Shown: positions 54,041-64,000 of the stretch, one piece after another
How the letters are laid out: each line of letters opens with the position of its first letter
Position numbering within the stretch: position 1 is the stretch's first letter
NCBI GenBank assembly: GCA_037044905.1
Contig: JBAOKB010000150.1
Location: 1-64,000 of the forward strand
Reading direction: 5' to 3'
Source: Hortaea werneckii
Lineage: Eukaryota > Ascomycota > Dothideomycetes > Mycosphaerellales > Teratosphaeriaceae
DNA: 64,000 bases
Position numbers and translations under genes: made by a program
Notes under the pieces: generated by a model
What the model saw: only the letters and a program-made list of their open reading frames with translations
What the model was told of the DNA's origin: nothing
The model's database searches: none

Positions 54041-55886
54041 CTAAGCCTTCCCAGACGAACGCACATCCTCCGTCCGATCTACCTCCTCCACCGCCTTACC
54101 AAACCCGCCATGGTGCGCAGCCATACCAACATCCTCGATATCGCCAAAGCTAGCAACACCGAAAAGCTCATCCATCCGCTCAAGCGAGACACCTTTGGTC
54201 TCAGGCACGAAGAACCACGCAATGACGACCATGCAAGCGCAGAAGCAGCCGAAGATGAAATAGGTACCGTAGCCGTGGGAGCCGACGGTCTTGAGCATGA
54301 CTGGGACCGCGCGCGCGACGACGAAATTGAAGAGCCTGGATCAAATTAGTAACTGAAGTCGGCTGTTGAAGGCGGGATCAGACATACCATTGAGTAGCAG
54401 CAGCGAGCGAGACATTCAACCCCCGTAGACGAGAAGTCGGGATCTCGGAGACGTAGATCCAGCATACGGGGCCCCAGCCGAACTGAAAAGCAGCTGCGAA
54501 GAGGTACACCGCAACGAGGGCGACGTAGCCGGCTCCGCCGATGGCAGCGCCGTCCTTGGGCGGACTGAACCGGACGTAGAAGCCGAGATAGAACATCATG
54601 ATTGCCATGACGGCTCCGGTCCAGATGAAGGAGAGTTTGCGGCCGAGGGTATCGACGAGGAAGATGAGGAAGAGGAGACAAGAGACCATCTTCACAATGC
54701 CGTAGACGCCCGTGGCGAGGAGAGAGTTGGAGTTGCCGGTGATGCCGAGGTTGGTGAAGATTTTGGGAGCCTGGTTGAGATGGCGTTAGCATGACAAGAC
54801 AGTGAGGTATTGCGTGGTCAGTCCTTACATAGTAGTTGATAGCGTTGGTGCCGGTCATCTGCTGACAGATCATGAGTCCGATGGAGAGCAAGGCTCGCTT
54901 GCGGTTACCCGGTACTGTCCACATTTCCTTGACGACGGGCCAGAAGCCTTTGCCACCGTTTACACTACTCAACTCTTCTTCCAGCTGGCGGCGCATCTCC
55001 ATCATTTCGCCCTGCACATATGGATGATCGGCTGGCAGTTTGCGGATGTAGCTCAGGATCTCACTACTCTTTTCCCACTTGTCCTTCCGGGCTAGCCATC
55101 GAGGAGATTCGTTGCAGAGTAGCATACCGCTGAAGAGGAGGACTGCCGGCAGGCATTGCATAGCCAGTGGCACTTGCCAGGTCGCATTGCCCTTGATGTG
55201 AAGGAGTGATCCGTAGTTGATCCAGCTGAAGCGAGGGTTAGTAACTAAACTGTGATTTACCTTCGTCCCCATGGAGTGGCTAACTCACAAAGCAATCATA
55301 GCGCCCATCGTCTCAAAAAGCTGATACAGCCCCGTAAGCATACCTCGAGTCGCCCTGGGTGCATTCTCGGAGATGTACGTCGGAGTCAACATCGTAGCGC
55401 CACCCAGACCCAGACCTTCGATGAAACGACCAGCGTATAGGCATCCCAGGTTCCCCGAAGAAGCGGCTTGCATCATGCCACCAATGCCGGCGAAGAAAGC
55501 AGCAACCAGGAGCCCGGGTTTGCGACCCCATTGATCAGAAAGAGGATTGGCGAGGAGGGCTCCGAAGAAGGCGCCTCCTTGCATGACCGACACAATGTTC
55601 GCAGAGAGATTGGCCTGAGCTTCGTCGTTGCCAGAGAGTCCATACGTGCTATCCCACTCTATCAGCAACTGACAAGATTGTAGATTGGCAGCGTCTGGAC
55701 TCACTCTTTAAACGAAGGCAACTCAATGACTCCACCAATGATACCAATATCCATACCGAACAGCGTGCCGCCGAAACATGATGCGCAAGCCAGGAAGAGG
55801 ACGTGCCAGTTGTAGATCTCGGGCGGATCGATCTTCATAGCATCGTTACGGACGAGCCGGTTGAGGATCCTGATACCTAGACCCAT
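54041..55886 (-). CDS. MFS sugar/quinate-type transporter
   Basis: Five exons (55886-55705, 55648-55289, 55225-54829, 54770-54388 and 54335-54041) with introns of 52-63 bp give 538 residues. Every junction keeps frame and restores a family block: SFKDTYGLSG, GAMIAFWINYG, INYYAPKIFTN, ATQWLFNFVVAR. Sugar-porter signatures are present: DQWGRKPGLL after helix 2, NESPRWLARK after helix 6, DTLGRK after helix 8, and VPETKGVSLE after helix 12. Twelve membrane helices are expected in the plasma membrane, driven by proton symport. The N-terminus (RNDAMKIDPPEIYNW) is typical of fungal quinate/sugar permeases, but the substrate cannot be fixed from sequence. Confidence 0.88.
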
Positions 55887-57119
55887 ACTGCCGGTCGAGA
55901 GAGTCGAGAGTCACAAGGGTTGCTGGAGGTGATGTTGGTGAAGACGAGGAACTGTCTATCTGAAGGTGTTGTAGATGATTTAGAGCCCATTTCTACATCA
56001 ACAAACCTTTCCCCACGCCACCCCCATCCAAGATCCCCATATCCCACTCCAACCGTCCTCCAAGCTTAAACAAGACATTAGCCGAAAAGGCTTGGACGTG
56101 AGAAGCAGCAGGTACCGCAGCAAAGCTATTCGCGGAAACGAAATAATGCGGTGTTGGGGGTCAAAAGGAACTCCACTCCAACAATCATGCGCACGGTTGG
56201 GGACTCCATGGGGGTCGACAGGCCTAAAAAGGTGCAGTACTACAGGTGCAGATCTGCATCTTGCAGGACCCCTCTTCCGGCTAAAAGCACAAAGTTCCTG
56301 ATATGGCAGTTGTGAAAGGCAATGTCTTCGCCAAGGATCCGTTCTTATCGGGCGGCCGGAGAGACTACAATGTGCCTAGGATTGGGGCGTGACGAAGAAC
56401 ATGGATCGATGGGAACAGTGCAGGTCAGATCGCTATTCTATTGTTGGACGGTGAACTGGGGTGGGAGTGTTTCAAAGTCAGAAAGCCGAGAAGATGGGAT
56501 GCGGAGACCAAGTTTCGGGAGAAGAAATGCCGAGGCGGGCGGGAAAGGCAGATCAAAGCTTGGTCTCGGTATTTCGTTCTGGCCTGACAACCCGACCGGA
56601 TGAATGGGTTGGCATTTCTTGATGTCAGCCTTCGCTGTGTCTTCAACAGTATTCTGCTTGCTGTGCATGCGTGGTCTGGTGTCCGGAGTACACTTTGGAG
56701 TTCTGAACACTTCTTACTGCGTTTACGGTCTGAATGGGATGACGAGGCTCGCGCGGATATGCAGAGGGATCAGTAATTAGGTATAGCGTTGCGCCATGTA
56801 TCACAGGCGCCAGTATCATCGAATGCCATGCTTCCTCACATATTCTCAGTCACGGCCAGCCAAGGCTGTGTTCATGGCTTTCATGCTCTTTCAGAAACCA
56901 GCTCAGGCGCCTGCAAGACCGCTAATCATCCTACGCACACAGCTACCTCCACAGAAACGCCACAGCTCGTGCCATTGATCAAGGTACACGACAAAGACTT
57001 GCGTCAACAGCGCAGACGTTGACAGCGTTCGTGAAGTCCCGCGGGCGCAAAGTACCGCTGACAGCCTGGCAGTCGGCAAGTAGGGTATAGATATGTAAAC
57101 GTACATCCAAAAGGGCAGC
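55887..57119. other. Intergenic region
   Basis: Holds the transporter promoter and the 3' untranslated region of the dehydrogenase. Short open frames on both strands lack motifs. Confidence 0.5.
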
Positions 57120-58306
57120 TTACACAGCGGCCTGAACTTCCTTCCCGGCGTCCTTCGCATCCATTTTGAATACGATCTTGTGGACCTGTGACGTAGATCA
57201 GCAAGACTGGCATGCACGATAGGAACCAGGATTGCTAGACAGCAAAGCGCAGAGGCCAAGAACAGACTTACCTTCCTCGCCTCAAAATCCCTATAAGCCT
57301 GCGGCGCCTCCTCCAAACTCTTGGTAACGCCGCAAAGGAATGCCACCTGCTTCTGCACCTGGACTAGCATCTCCAGCGCGTCTTCGAAGATACTCCGCAC
57401 GGGACAGCGACCGAAAGCCATGGTGATGTTCTTGCTGTAAGCCGCCGGACCGTTGAGTGGCAGCTCCTCAGTATGGACGCCGATCGAGCTAATCTGGCCC
57501 CAGGGTCGTGTGAGGTCGAAGCACAGCTGGAAAGCATCGGCGTGGCCGACGACCTCCATGACAACGTCCGCGCCACGACCTTCGGTAACGGCTTTGATCT
57601 TCGAGACGGGATCGTCGTTCAGATTGATGGGCTTGGCGCCCAACTTCGCCGCCTGCTCGAGCCGCTCGGGCACCGAGTCGATGGCGTAGACGGTATCCAC
57701 CATCTGCAGCGCACACGCGATGGCGCAGATGCCGACGGGACCGCACCCGACAACCACGGCCGTATACTCCTTCCTGTCTCTCGCATTGAGATTCTTCAAG
57801 AACCGCGAGGCGGCGAAGTAGCCCGTGGGGAAGATATCCGCCATGAGCACCAGCATCTCCTCGGGAATCCCCTTGGGCGTATGGACAAAGCTGGTCTCGG
57901 CCAGCGGACAGCGCACATACTCGGCCTGACCGCCATTGATGGCATTTTCCGGGGCACTGTTCCCAAACAGCTCGTTCTTCGCGCAGCGGGATGACTGGCC
58001 GCGGACGCAATAGAAGCACTCCCCGCACGCCGTGGTGAAGGGGACCACGACCTTGTCCCCGATGTTGAAGCTCTTCACCGCGTCCCCCTTCTCCACTACC
58101 TCGCCGACGAATTCGTGCCCGCAGATGAAGTCCGGCGGGCACTGGATGTGGCCGCGGTAGAAGTGCAGGTCGCTGCCGCACAGCGCGGCGGAGGTGACTT
58201 TGAGGATGGCGTCGGTGGGGTGTTGGAGGGTGGGGATCGGCCGGTCTTCCACGGCGACTTCGTATTCTTTCTTGAGCACGACGGCTCGCATCGAGTTTGG
58301 GGACAT
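57120..58306 (-). CDS. Zinc-dependent alcohol dehydrogenase (MDR family)
   Basis: Two exons (58306-57272 and 57185-57120) separated by an 86-bp intron give 366 residues. The splice after DFEARK yields VHKIVFKMDAK and a stop at the usual family length; reading through would add about 100 unrelated residues. Catalytic zinc ligands are C43, H64 and E65 (CGSDLHFYRGH, GHEFVGEV). Structural zinc is held by C94, C97, C100 and C108 (CGECFYC...RC). The NAD(P)-binding Rossmann motif is VVGCGPVGICA near 184. The pattern is close to formaldehyde-dehydrogenase-like and other medium-chain reductases that oxidise alcohols or hydroxymethyl adducts. It lies near an MFS transporter on the same strand but is separated by 1.2 kb, so a shared pathway is not implied. 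Confidence 0.88.
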
Positions 58307-60433
58307 GGCGGTCGGTAGGGTTTCAGGCGGGGAGGTGTGCGGGACGGGATATGACCATCAAGGTCCTAGACGAGATCAAGTCGAATACTTTGGCGAATAG
58401 ATATGGCAGTTTCTTTCCCTTCCTCTTGCTCTGACTGTCTTCCTCCCCCTGTCCAAGCCATCCCAAGCCCATCTACCCCGCTGAAAATTTCACCGATATC
58501 GCCGTATCTCGGCAACGTTGGTGAAGTCCAGAATTTCTGGAGGCATTCTGTTACCCTATAGTGTCGGCTATCAACGGAGAGTGCAGTAGTTGGTGAGCTG
58601 GATCACTTGCAACAAGTCTTTACCTGCTGTGGGAATGCTGAAACGGGGATTGCTCTGCGGACATGCTGCATGCCTGGATTAATACAATCGCATGTGTATC
58701 TAGGACATCGATATAGATACCGCTATAAACAGAGCATCTGCACAGCGCATTGGTGTACTACTACATGAAATGCAGTAACCTTGTTCAGTCCGTACATGTT
58801 AGGTGTCGTGGGTGCTGCAACATCCCACCTCGCGAATCATCATCTCCGACGACTTCGGCTTTTCGACCCCGCAGCACAGCGAACCGGTTGGAAGCTTGAT
58901 CAGGGTCCATTGCACGGAGATGAGTCGGAGATAGCAGAGGAAGAATTGGAGACTTCCGACTTTCCATCCTCTTGAACAATGAGATGCGATCGATGCGGAT
59001 GTGATACAAGGCTTTAGTGTGAAGTCGATGGACGAAAAAAGGAAATGCGTTTCTGCCTGAGAGTGGCGGACCGCGGGTGGATATGCATTGTCTAACCCCA
59101 AATTGGAACGAATGCTGGACAAAGATCCCGTGTGACTTTCATGGTTTGATCTCGAACCCCATGGTAGTCATGAAGAGTCACAGAGGCTGACACCTCTCTT
59201 TGCTTGTCAGAACTGCGAGATTGCTTAGGGGTCTAATATTGTCCATAAAATTACAACGTCTGTATGGACGAAGGATCAATGAGCTCACATGGCGAAGCAA
59301 CAGGATGTCTCGTACCGCCACATGGTCTTCTTTCATGGCATCCTCGTAGTTGCAAGAATCGTTGGTACAAGGTACAGAAGCAGGTCGCCCACTGCACCTG
59401 GAGGCCTAGTAAACCTTTGCCAAGCCGATGAGAATTGGGGATAATGGTAATTGAGATGCAGAGAGCGATCATAGAGTTGCTTCATCTAGCCCATGCATTT
59501 TTGAGGGGTCGACCAGGCTGGAATTCCCCCTGCTCATCATTCGTTGCTCCAGCTGTGTCCTAGTCACCCATCTTGGGCGAATGGACGTTGGTTGATTTAA
59601 GCAGAACTGAGGCAACCTGATACACAGTCTTCGAACGCGGCATTCATAAAAGTAGCAACATGAGGTGCGATTGATTGCATGGTCTAGTGCTGTCGTACCT
59701 GACATGGTTTTGTACGAAGAAGACCAAGGTCTAACAGCACTCCAGCCGAAGGTCGGAATTTTGTGCTCTGCATTAAGGTATTGGGGCCAAAAGGTCCCGC
59801 CATCACCATTGGGGAAAAGGGTCAGTCCGACCGTCCTCGAACCGCACGACGTGGCATGCAAGCTAAAAACAGCATGTGAGAGATTGCGTATCTTCCAAGG
59901 GCGATATTGGCGTCGATGAGCATGATCAGCAGTCGATCAGTTCAAACGACATCCAGCAATTTCGTAACACGTCGGCTTGTTGGTACTCTGCTTGGAGGCC
60001 ACAGAAACCACAGAAGAGAAATATGCATGGATTTGCCGACCTATAATCCATACATTTCCGTTCAGACCTGCTTAGGACTCAAGACATACCTGTTCTGACG
60101 CAGTGGAAAAGAGAATGCAGCAGAGTGTTAGAAGTCATGCCTCGTGGATCATACTCGCGTATGACAGTTGGGTGACAGGGTCGTATTGCAGGCCCAAGGC
60201 CGAGTACGAAGAGCACCGAATGGCTAATGTCCATTCACGCCTCTGTGCAGACCTTTTGTCAAAGCTCGACGTCATCCGATGGGTTTGATGCGTCTCGCGT
60301 GAAACTTAGTTACGCGAAGCTGCTTGTTGACACCCACGCTCTTCCACCCCTCAAGCTCCAATCTTAAAACTTCTGGTCGACGCCTCGTCCATCGCTCAAA
60401 CACCTGTTCGTACAGCATAAACGAGAGCTCATC
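58307..60433. other. Gene-free stretch
   Basis: About 2.1 kb with the dehydrogenase promoter on the left and the promoter of the next gene on the right. No credible gene, repeat or RNA is seen. Confidence 0.45.
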
Positions 60434-61792
60434 ATGCGTCAACCGAGTCACACGGAAGACTCTGACACGCTCACCCGCATCCTCTTTGAGCGATACACTC
60501 TGAGCCAAGCAGATGTCGCAAGGGTGTGGAATCACGTCGTCAAATTGACTTGGACACAGTCATCAGAAGATAAGCCGGCGCACATGCTGTACAACAGACA
60601 CATCAAGGGCTACGGCGCATCTGTGAAGAAAAAAGCAATACACGCAGCTATCTACGACAGAGACAACCCGAGCAAAGATGAATTGGAGATGAGAGAACTC
60701 AACCGAGCTCGGATCGCTCGAGACGCTGAAGATGCCATGACGACTTTGGGCATTGTCGTCCAGGCGAGACCTACATCTCGCGAACGCGATGCTACCAAGA
60801 CCGGTACAAAGCGGAAGATTAACGAAGAGCAAAGCGTTCCAGCCGAAGCCCAGCAACATGATGCAGACGTACTGGATGCACAGGAAGCAAACACTTTCAA
60901 GCGCCGCCAGTTTGACCGTGAGGATCTTTTCAAAGACATCACGGCTGCGTACAAAGATCGAACTGCGGAGATTGACAAAGCTGCAGAATCCAGTCTCACT
61001 CAACAAAGGTCAGTGCCAGCTTTGAGCAAACATGCAAGTGGCTATATTAATTCCAACAGCACACCTTCCTCCAACCAGAACTCCACTACACATTCTCCTC
61101 AGACTTCCATCGCCATGGATCAAGCAAGTGACGAAGGGCTCAGCCGCGTGCAGCGGGCGGAATCACATGCTCTCCAAGTCGAAAGCGAGATCTCTGACCG
61201 GCTTCACTTCACGACACGCCAGGACCGTCTGGACATGGTCCACGCGCACGACCTGCAGTTGAGCGACGGCCACACCTTCTTCGACGGACCCCACGTCATC
61301 CCCCACGACCACCCAATCTACCTCCTCGGCGGCAAAGCCCTGCGCGTCGTCTTCGGCGAGGGCGACAAGACCGGACTCTACGACGTCATGATGTGTCGGT
61401 TCGAGATCTGCTCCTACTGCCAGCACTTCATCCAAAACAAACCGGGCGAGCCGCCGACGACGCAAGAGACGAACACGCTGCAAGCGGGAGCCGACATTCT
61501 GCACGGCCGTCCATTCGTCCACACCACCGATTGCGAGAACATCAGCCAGCGACCCAACTACTCCGAGCTGCAGTTCCAGGGCACGAGGAAAGATGTGCTG
61601 GAGGGCTTCCCGCGTCTGCGCGATCCCAACCTGCCGAAGAGTGTGGTCTCGTTCAAGGTGGGGAGGAATGGGTGGAAGAAGGTGGAGGCCGAGCTGTGCG
61701 GGCAGTGTGCTCACTGTCCAAAGAAGGAGTATCGGGCTACTTCCAGGTATGGGCCGGGGTTCTATGAGAGTTTTGGGCGTCCCAACCGTTAG
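60434..61792 (+). CDS. Unrecognised protein with a Cys/His-containing C-terminal domain
   Basis: One exon, 452 residues from the ATG at 60434. Residues about 10-60 form a helical module (DTLTRILFERYTLSQADVAR and KPAHMLYNRHIKGYG). Residues 75-250 are charged and probably disordered, with a basic KRKINEE cluster. The C-terminal domain, about 280-452, is compact: HDHPIYLLGGKALRVVFGEG, MMCRFEICSYCQHFIQNKP, a Cys after HTTD, and AELCGQCAHCPKKEYRATSR. The paired CxxC motifs could bind zinc. The last residues (YGPGFYESFGRPNR) look conserved-like. I do not recognise the family; a nuclear or chromatin role is possible but unsupported. Confidence 0.65.
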   Translation: MRQPSHTEDSDTLTRILFERYTLSQADVARVWNHVVKLTWTQSSEDKPAHMLYNRHIKGYGASVKKKAIHAAIYDRDNPSKDELEMRELNRARIARDAEDAMTTLGIVVQARPTSRERDATKTGTKRKINEEQSVPAEAQQHDADVLDAQEANTFKRRQFDREDLFKDITAAYKDRTAEIDKAAESSLTQQRSVPALSKHASGYINSNSTPSSNQNSTTHSPQTSIAMDQASDEGLSRVQRAESHALQVESEISDRLHFTTRQDRLDMVHAHDLQLSDGHTFFDGPHVIPHDHPIYLLGGKALRVVFGEGDKTGLYDVMMCRFEICSYCQHFIQNKPGEPPTTQETNTLQAGADILHGRPFVHTTDCENISQRPNYSELQFQGTRKDVLEGFPRLRDPNLPKSVVSFKVGRNGWKKVEAELCGQCAHCPKKEYRATSRYGPGFYESFGRPNR

Positions 61793-62045
61793 ATGTGGGA
61801 GAGAGCGGGATGGATGTCGGCTTGCTTTGTGTGCAGGGCGGGCGATTTTTGGAACTGGCTTTTGGTTGAGTGGAGGATTGATATGGAGTTCTGGACACGC
61901 AGTCACATAGACATGCGAATGCTGATAGTCTGTCCAACTTTGCGGGCTCCAGAAGTCAATGTGGTTACGTAGATTGGAGATTCAAGTGCATATGACTCTT
62001 TCTCAATTTTTTTTTTTTTTTTGAAACCTGATGATCCTTTCAAGA
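61793..62045. other. 3' flank with a poly-T run
   Basis: An uninterrupted run of 16 T lies at 62007-62022, just before the degenerate tandem-repeat stretch. Nothing else is seen. Confidence 0.6.
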
Positions 62046-62460
62046 AAATCATCCAGTATAGCAATGCTGCCCTGAACGTAGAGGTGACATGCCATCACCC
62101 AGGGCAATAAAGGAGGGCGATTATGGTGTTTTCTGCAAGTCAGATCCTGTTGCCATCACTGCTCTCCCATACTCCACTATGTGTGCATTTAAACACAGTG
62201 CGACTAAGGAGCTTGAAAAGGAAAGTTTTCCCAGAACAGACCTTGTAGCCATCAAGACTCGCCTGGACGTCAAGACATGCAACTTCCCATATAAGGCGAT
62301 CGAGGAGCTTGAGTAAGGAGCTGTCCCGAAGAAGATTTCCGTGGCCATCAATGTCCTCATGGACGTAACAGGGGACACACTCGCACGAAGAGGGATCAAG
62401 GAACTTGGGCAAATCTTCTTTCCAGACGGTCTCACGCAAGAATCTACCTCCCTACGGTAG
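62046..62460 (+). pseudogene. Decayed gene fragment of tandem ~32-residue repeats
   Basis: DNA units begin (C/G)T(T/A/G)GCCATCA at 62149, 62244 and 62341, a period of 95-97 bp. In one frame they translate to related segments starting VAITALPYST, VAIKTRLDVKT and VAINVLMDVTG, each continuing to an (I/T)KELE/IEELE/IKELG block. A fourth, earlier unit is recognisable by RAIKEGDYGVF. The period equals about 32 residues. An in-frame TAA follows IEELE in the third unit and there is no start or complete gene around it, so this is a relic. The repeat could be helical, but I cannot name its family. Confidence 0.5.
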
Positions 62461-63622
62461 AATGGAAACGCGAACAGATGGCAAAGATGAACTATGAGAA
62501 GACATGTACCAGCACAGAAAAACAGATCAGGACATGGCAGGAAGGAAGAAAGAGAGAGAGCGAGAAAAAAAAAAAAAAAAAAAGAAGCAGAGGCCATCTG
62601 ATTTTGAAGCTAGAAGATGGCTTGCGGATTTTATCAGCAGACAACCAATCGGTGTGTGATACGTACATTTTATTTTTGTCCAGATCCAGATCCAGGGAAA
62701 TTTGTTGTTGCTGCTCGCTGACCACTGACCGCTGCCGCTGCCACACACAAGAAACGAGGGACAAGAACATAGGAGATATACGTACGTTGTTGGGATTGGA
62801 ATCCCTGGGAAAGACTTGCGAAAACGCTTTCCCATTCTACGCGGGGATTGAACCCACGCGCGAGTGAGCTTTTCCGGGATGACTCCCTGTTCCACGTGTG
62901 TGGCTTAGTGGAGAAAGCAACTGTGCCTGCCGGATATATCAATATATACACTGTTTCCTGCGCCGTGAATCAGCCGGGGCGGGACTCGGGGCTCCTGTTG
63001 CACCCTCAGGCGCCAACTCTTGCTCTGCTTGCCGCTGTTGTTACTCCCATGGGCAGGGGATGGTGCGTACCCTGATGGTTGGACGGCCGCAAGACCGGCC
63101 TCTGTATGCTTCGACCTTGTAGAAGTTGATCTGTCTAGTATCTGCATCTTACGTGACTCGACGCTTCCTTCGTATCTTGTGTGGTGGTGAGCGAAGACAT
63201 CTTACAACATGTACCCTCAGTCACTGGCTGTAGTGGCTGCCATGAGCCTTCAGAAGATCGCTGGCATCCGCCTAATGCTGCCCCAGCAACCCATGTGATG
63301 CTCTGCTCGAGGAGAAAGATAGCGCTCCATCCCTTGCTCTCCATGTGTAACATTACGGTGTGGCCTTCACCCACCAGCAGCTCCCGGACTTGTTGCAGAC
63401 GAGCACCAATCGCGATATTGCTCTTTGCCTCTGTACCCCGGCCGGGACGACCTGTGAGCAACGCATAATGAAACGGGAGAAAAGGCATGTCACCATTCAG
63501 CTCACAACATCCTCAGTATTCTCTCCTAGTGGTTTTTAAGAAAATCCACTGACCATGTCTGGCACCGCAGGAAGGGAGTCTGATATGCTGTCAGCGCCTG
63601 GGACAGCTCCCAAATACCTTTA
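62461..63622. other. Intergenic region with a poly-A run
   Basis: A run of 19 A lies at 62565-62583. A T-arm-like phrase, GGTTCAATCCCC on the minus strand near 62844-62855, is not backed by a complete tRNA. No gene is supported. Confidence 0.4.
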
Positions 63623-64000
63623 TCACCTTTCCGTGCGCCGCATAGATTCGACAGATAAAACCCTCTTCATTAGCTCTTCAACGCTAGACGCGCTCGCTAC
63701 AACCTCCATCTCACGCGTCTCGATTGTTCTTGCCCATGTGCTCATCGCCCTACCGACCAGGAGACTCCATGTTTCATCTCCCAAATCTGCCAAAACGAAG
63801 ACACCATCCCGAGGGGACCGCGATGTGTCCATAGGGAAAAGAGCTAGAGATGGGCAGGAACCCTCAGAACAGTGGTACAAGCGCGATAGAACCGAAGGCA
63901 GGACATCGAGGAGAGAGTGCCGGAACTCTCCTGCCCCAGCTAGAGAGAGATTGCCGCTCAGGTGAGACAACGCTTCACACAATAAAGAGTTGCTAGCCAT
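63623..64000 (-). CDS. Possible partial hypothetical protein at the window edge
   Basis: A minus-strand frame starts with ATG exactly at the window end and runs 125 residues (begins MASNSLLCEALSHLSG, later GVFVLADLGDETWSLLVGRA). Residue usage looks more protein-like than that of the opposite strand. It has no recognisable domain, and both its true start and its 3' exon structure are unknown. Confidence 0.28.
   Translation of the reverse strand: MASNSLLCEALSHLSGNLSLAGAGEFRHSLLDVLPSVLSRLYHCSEGSCPSLALFPMDTSRSPRDGVFVLADLGDETWSLLVGRAMSTWARTIETREMEVVASASSVEELMKRVLSVESMRRTER

Noticed and set aside
56903..58306. Alcohol dehydrogenase read as 467 codons
   Set aside because: The last 120 residues are intron and downstream DNA; splicing at 57271-57186 gives the expected family length.
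54041..58306. Metabolic gene cluster formed by the transporter and alcohol dehydrogenase, extended to the P450
   Set aside because: No backbone enzyme is present, spacing is large and the P450 is 38 kb away.
62800..62900. Possible tRNA gene on the minus strand with a T-arm-like GGTTCAATCCCC
   Set aside because: The T stem and loop can be drawn, but no matching 5' acceptor strand, D arm or proper anticodon arm lies at the right distance.

Overview
The window looks like the left end of a chromosome of a filamentous ascomycete, most likely a dothideomycete (black-yeast or Mycosphaerella-like). The sequence opens with CCCTAA telomere-type repeats in the orientation expected of a left end. Genes are split by short introns (about 50-60 bp, GT-AG with CTAAC-like branch points). 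Two patches are extremely AT-rich and stop-ridden with few CA/TG dinucleotides, the signature of repeat-induced point mutation (RIP). Order, genus and species cannot be settled from sequence alone.

Layout. 1-6.6 kb is subtelomere: telomere-like repeats, a 38-bp repeat, one very large telomere-linked helicase gene (OrsD-type zinc finger, a tyrosine-recombinase-like middle, RecQ helicase) reading toward the telomere, a second telomere-like repeat behind it, then a RIP-degraded patch. 7-15 kb holds a secreted GH93 exo-arabinanase, a decayed conserved gene, an aminoglycoside-phosphotransferase-like gene and a frameshifted protein kinase. A minisatellite of TGAGTC/GACTCA half-sites follows, abutting the 3' end of a cytochrome P450. 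18-30.3 kb carries an EXD1-like 3'-5' exonuclease, a Gfa/CENP-V protein, a secreted S28 prolyl peptidase, a predicted mitochondrial membrane protein, an amidoligase and a GPI-anchored yapsin-type aspartic protease followed by a run of 27 G.

31.7-39.6 kb is the most striking part: two convergent BTB-domain paralogs, the first split by a 3,167-bp hAT transposon. The element has 19-bp terminal inverted repeats, an 8-bp target duplication and transposase remnants, and RIP stops at its ends, so both halves of the host gene remain open. 40.9-53.5 kb has a disordered basic protein, a single-pass Ser/Thr-rich membrane protein, a three-exon MARVEL protein, a secreted heme-thiolate peroxidase, and a divergent pair of small proteins of one apparent architecture. 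54-58.3 kb has an MFS sugar/quinate-type transporter in five exons and a zinc alcohol dehydrogenase. 60.4-64 kb has an unrecognised Cys/His-containing protein and a decayed 32-residue tandem repeat.

No secondary-metabolite backbone gene is present, so I do not call a cluster. Functionally the region mixes secreted degradation and oxidation enzymes (GH93, S28, yapsin, peroxidase) with transport and detoxification genes (MFS, ADH, Gfa, P450), as is common in accessory chromosome ends. Multi-exon models were assembled by hand from splice signals, frame continuity and family motifs.
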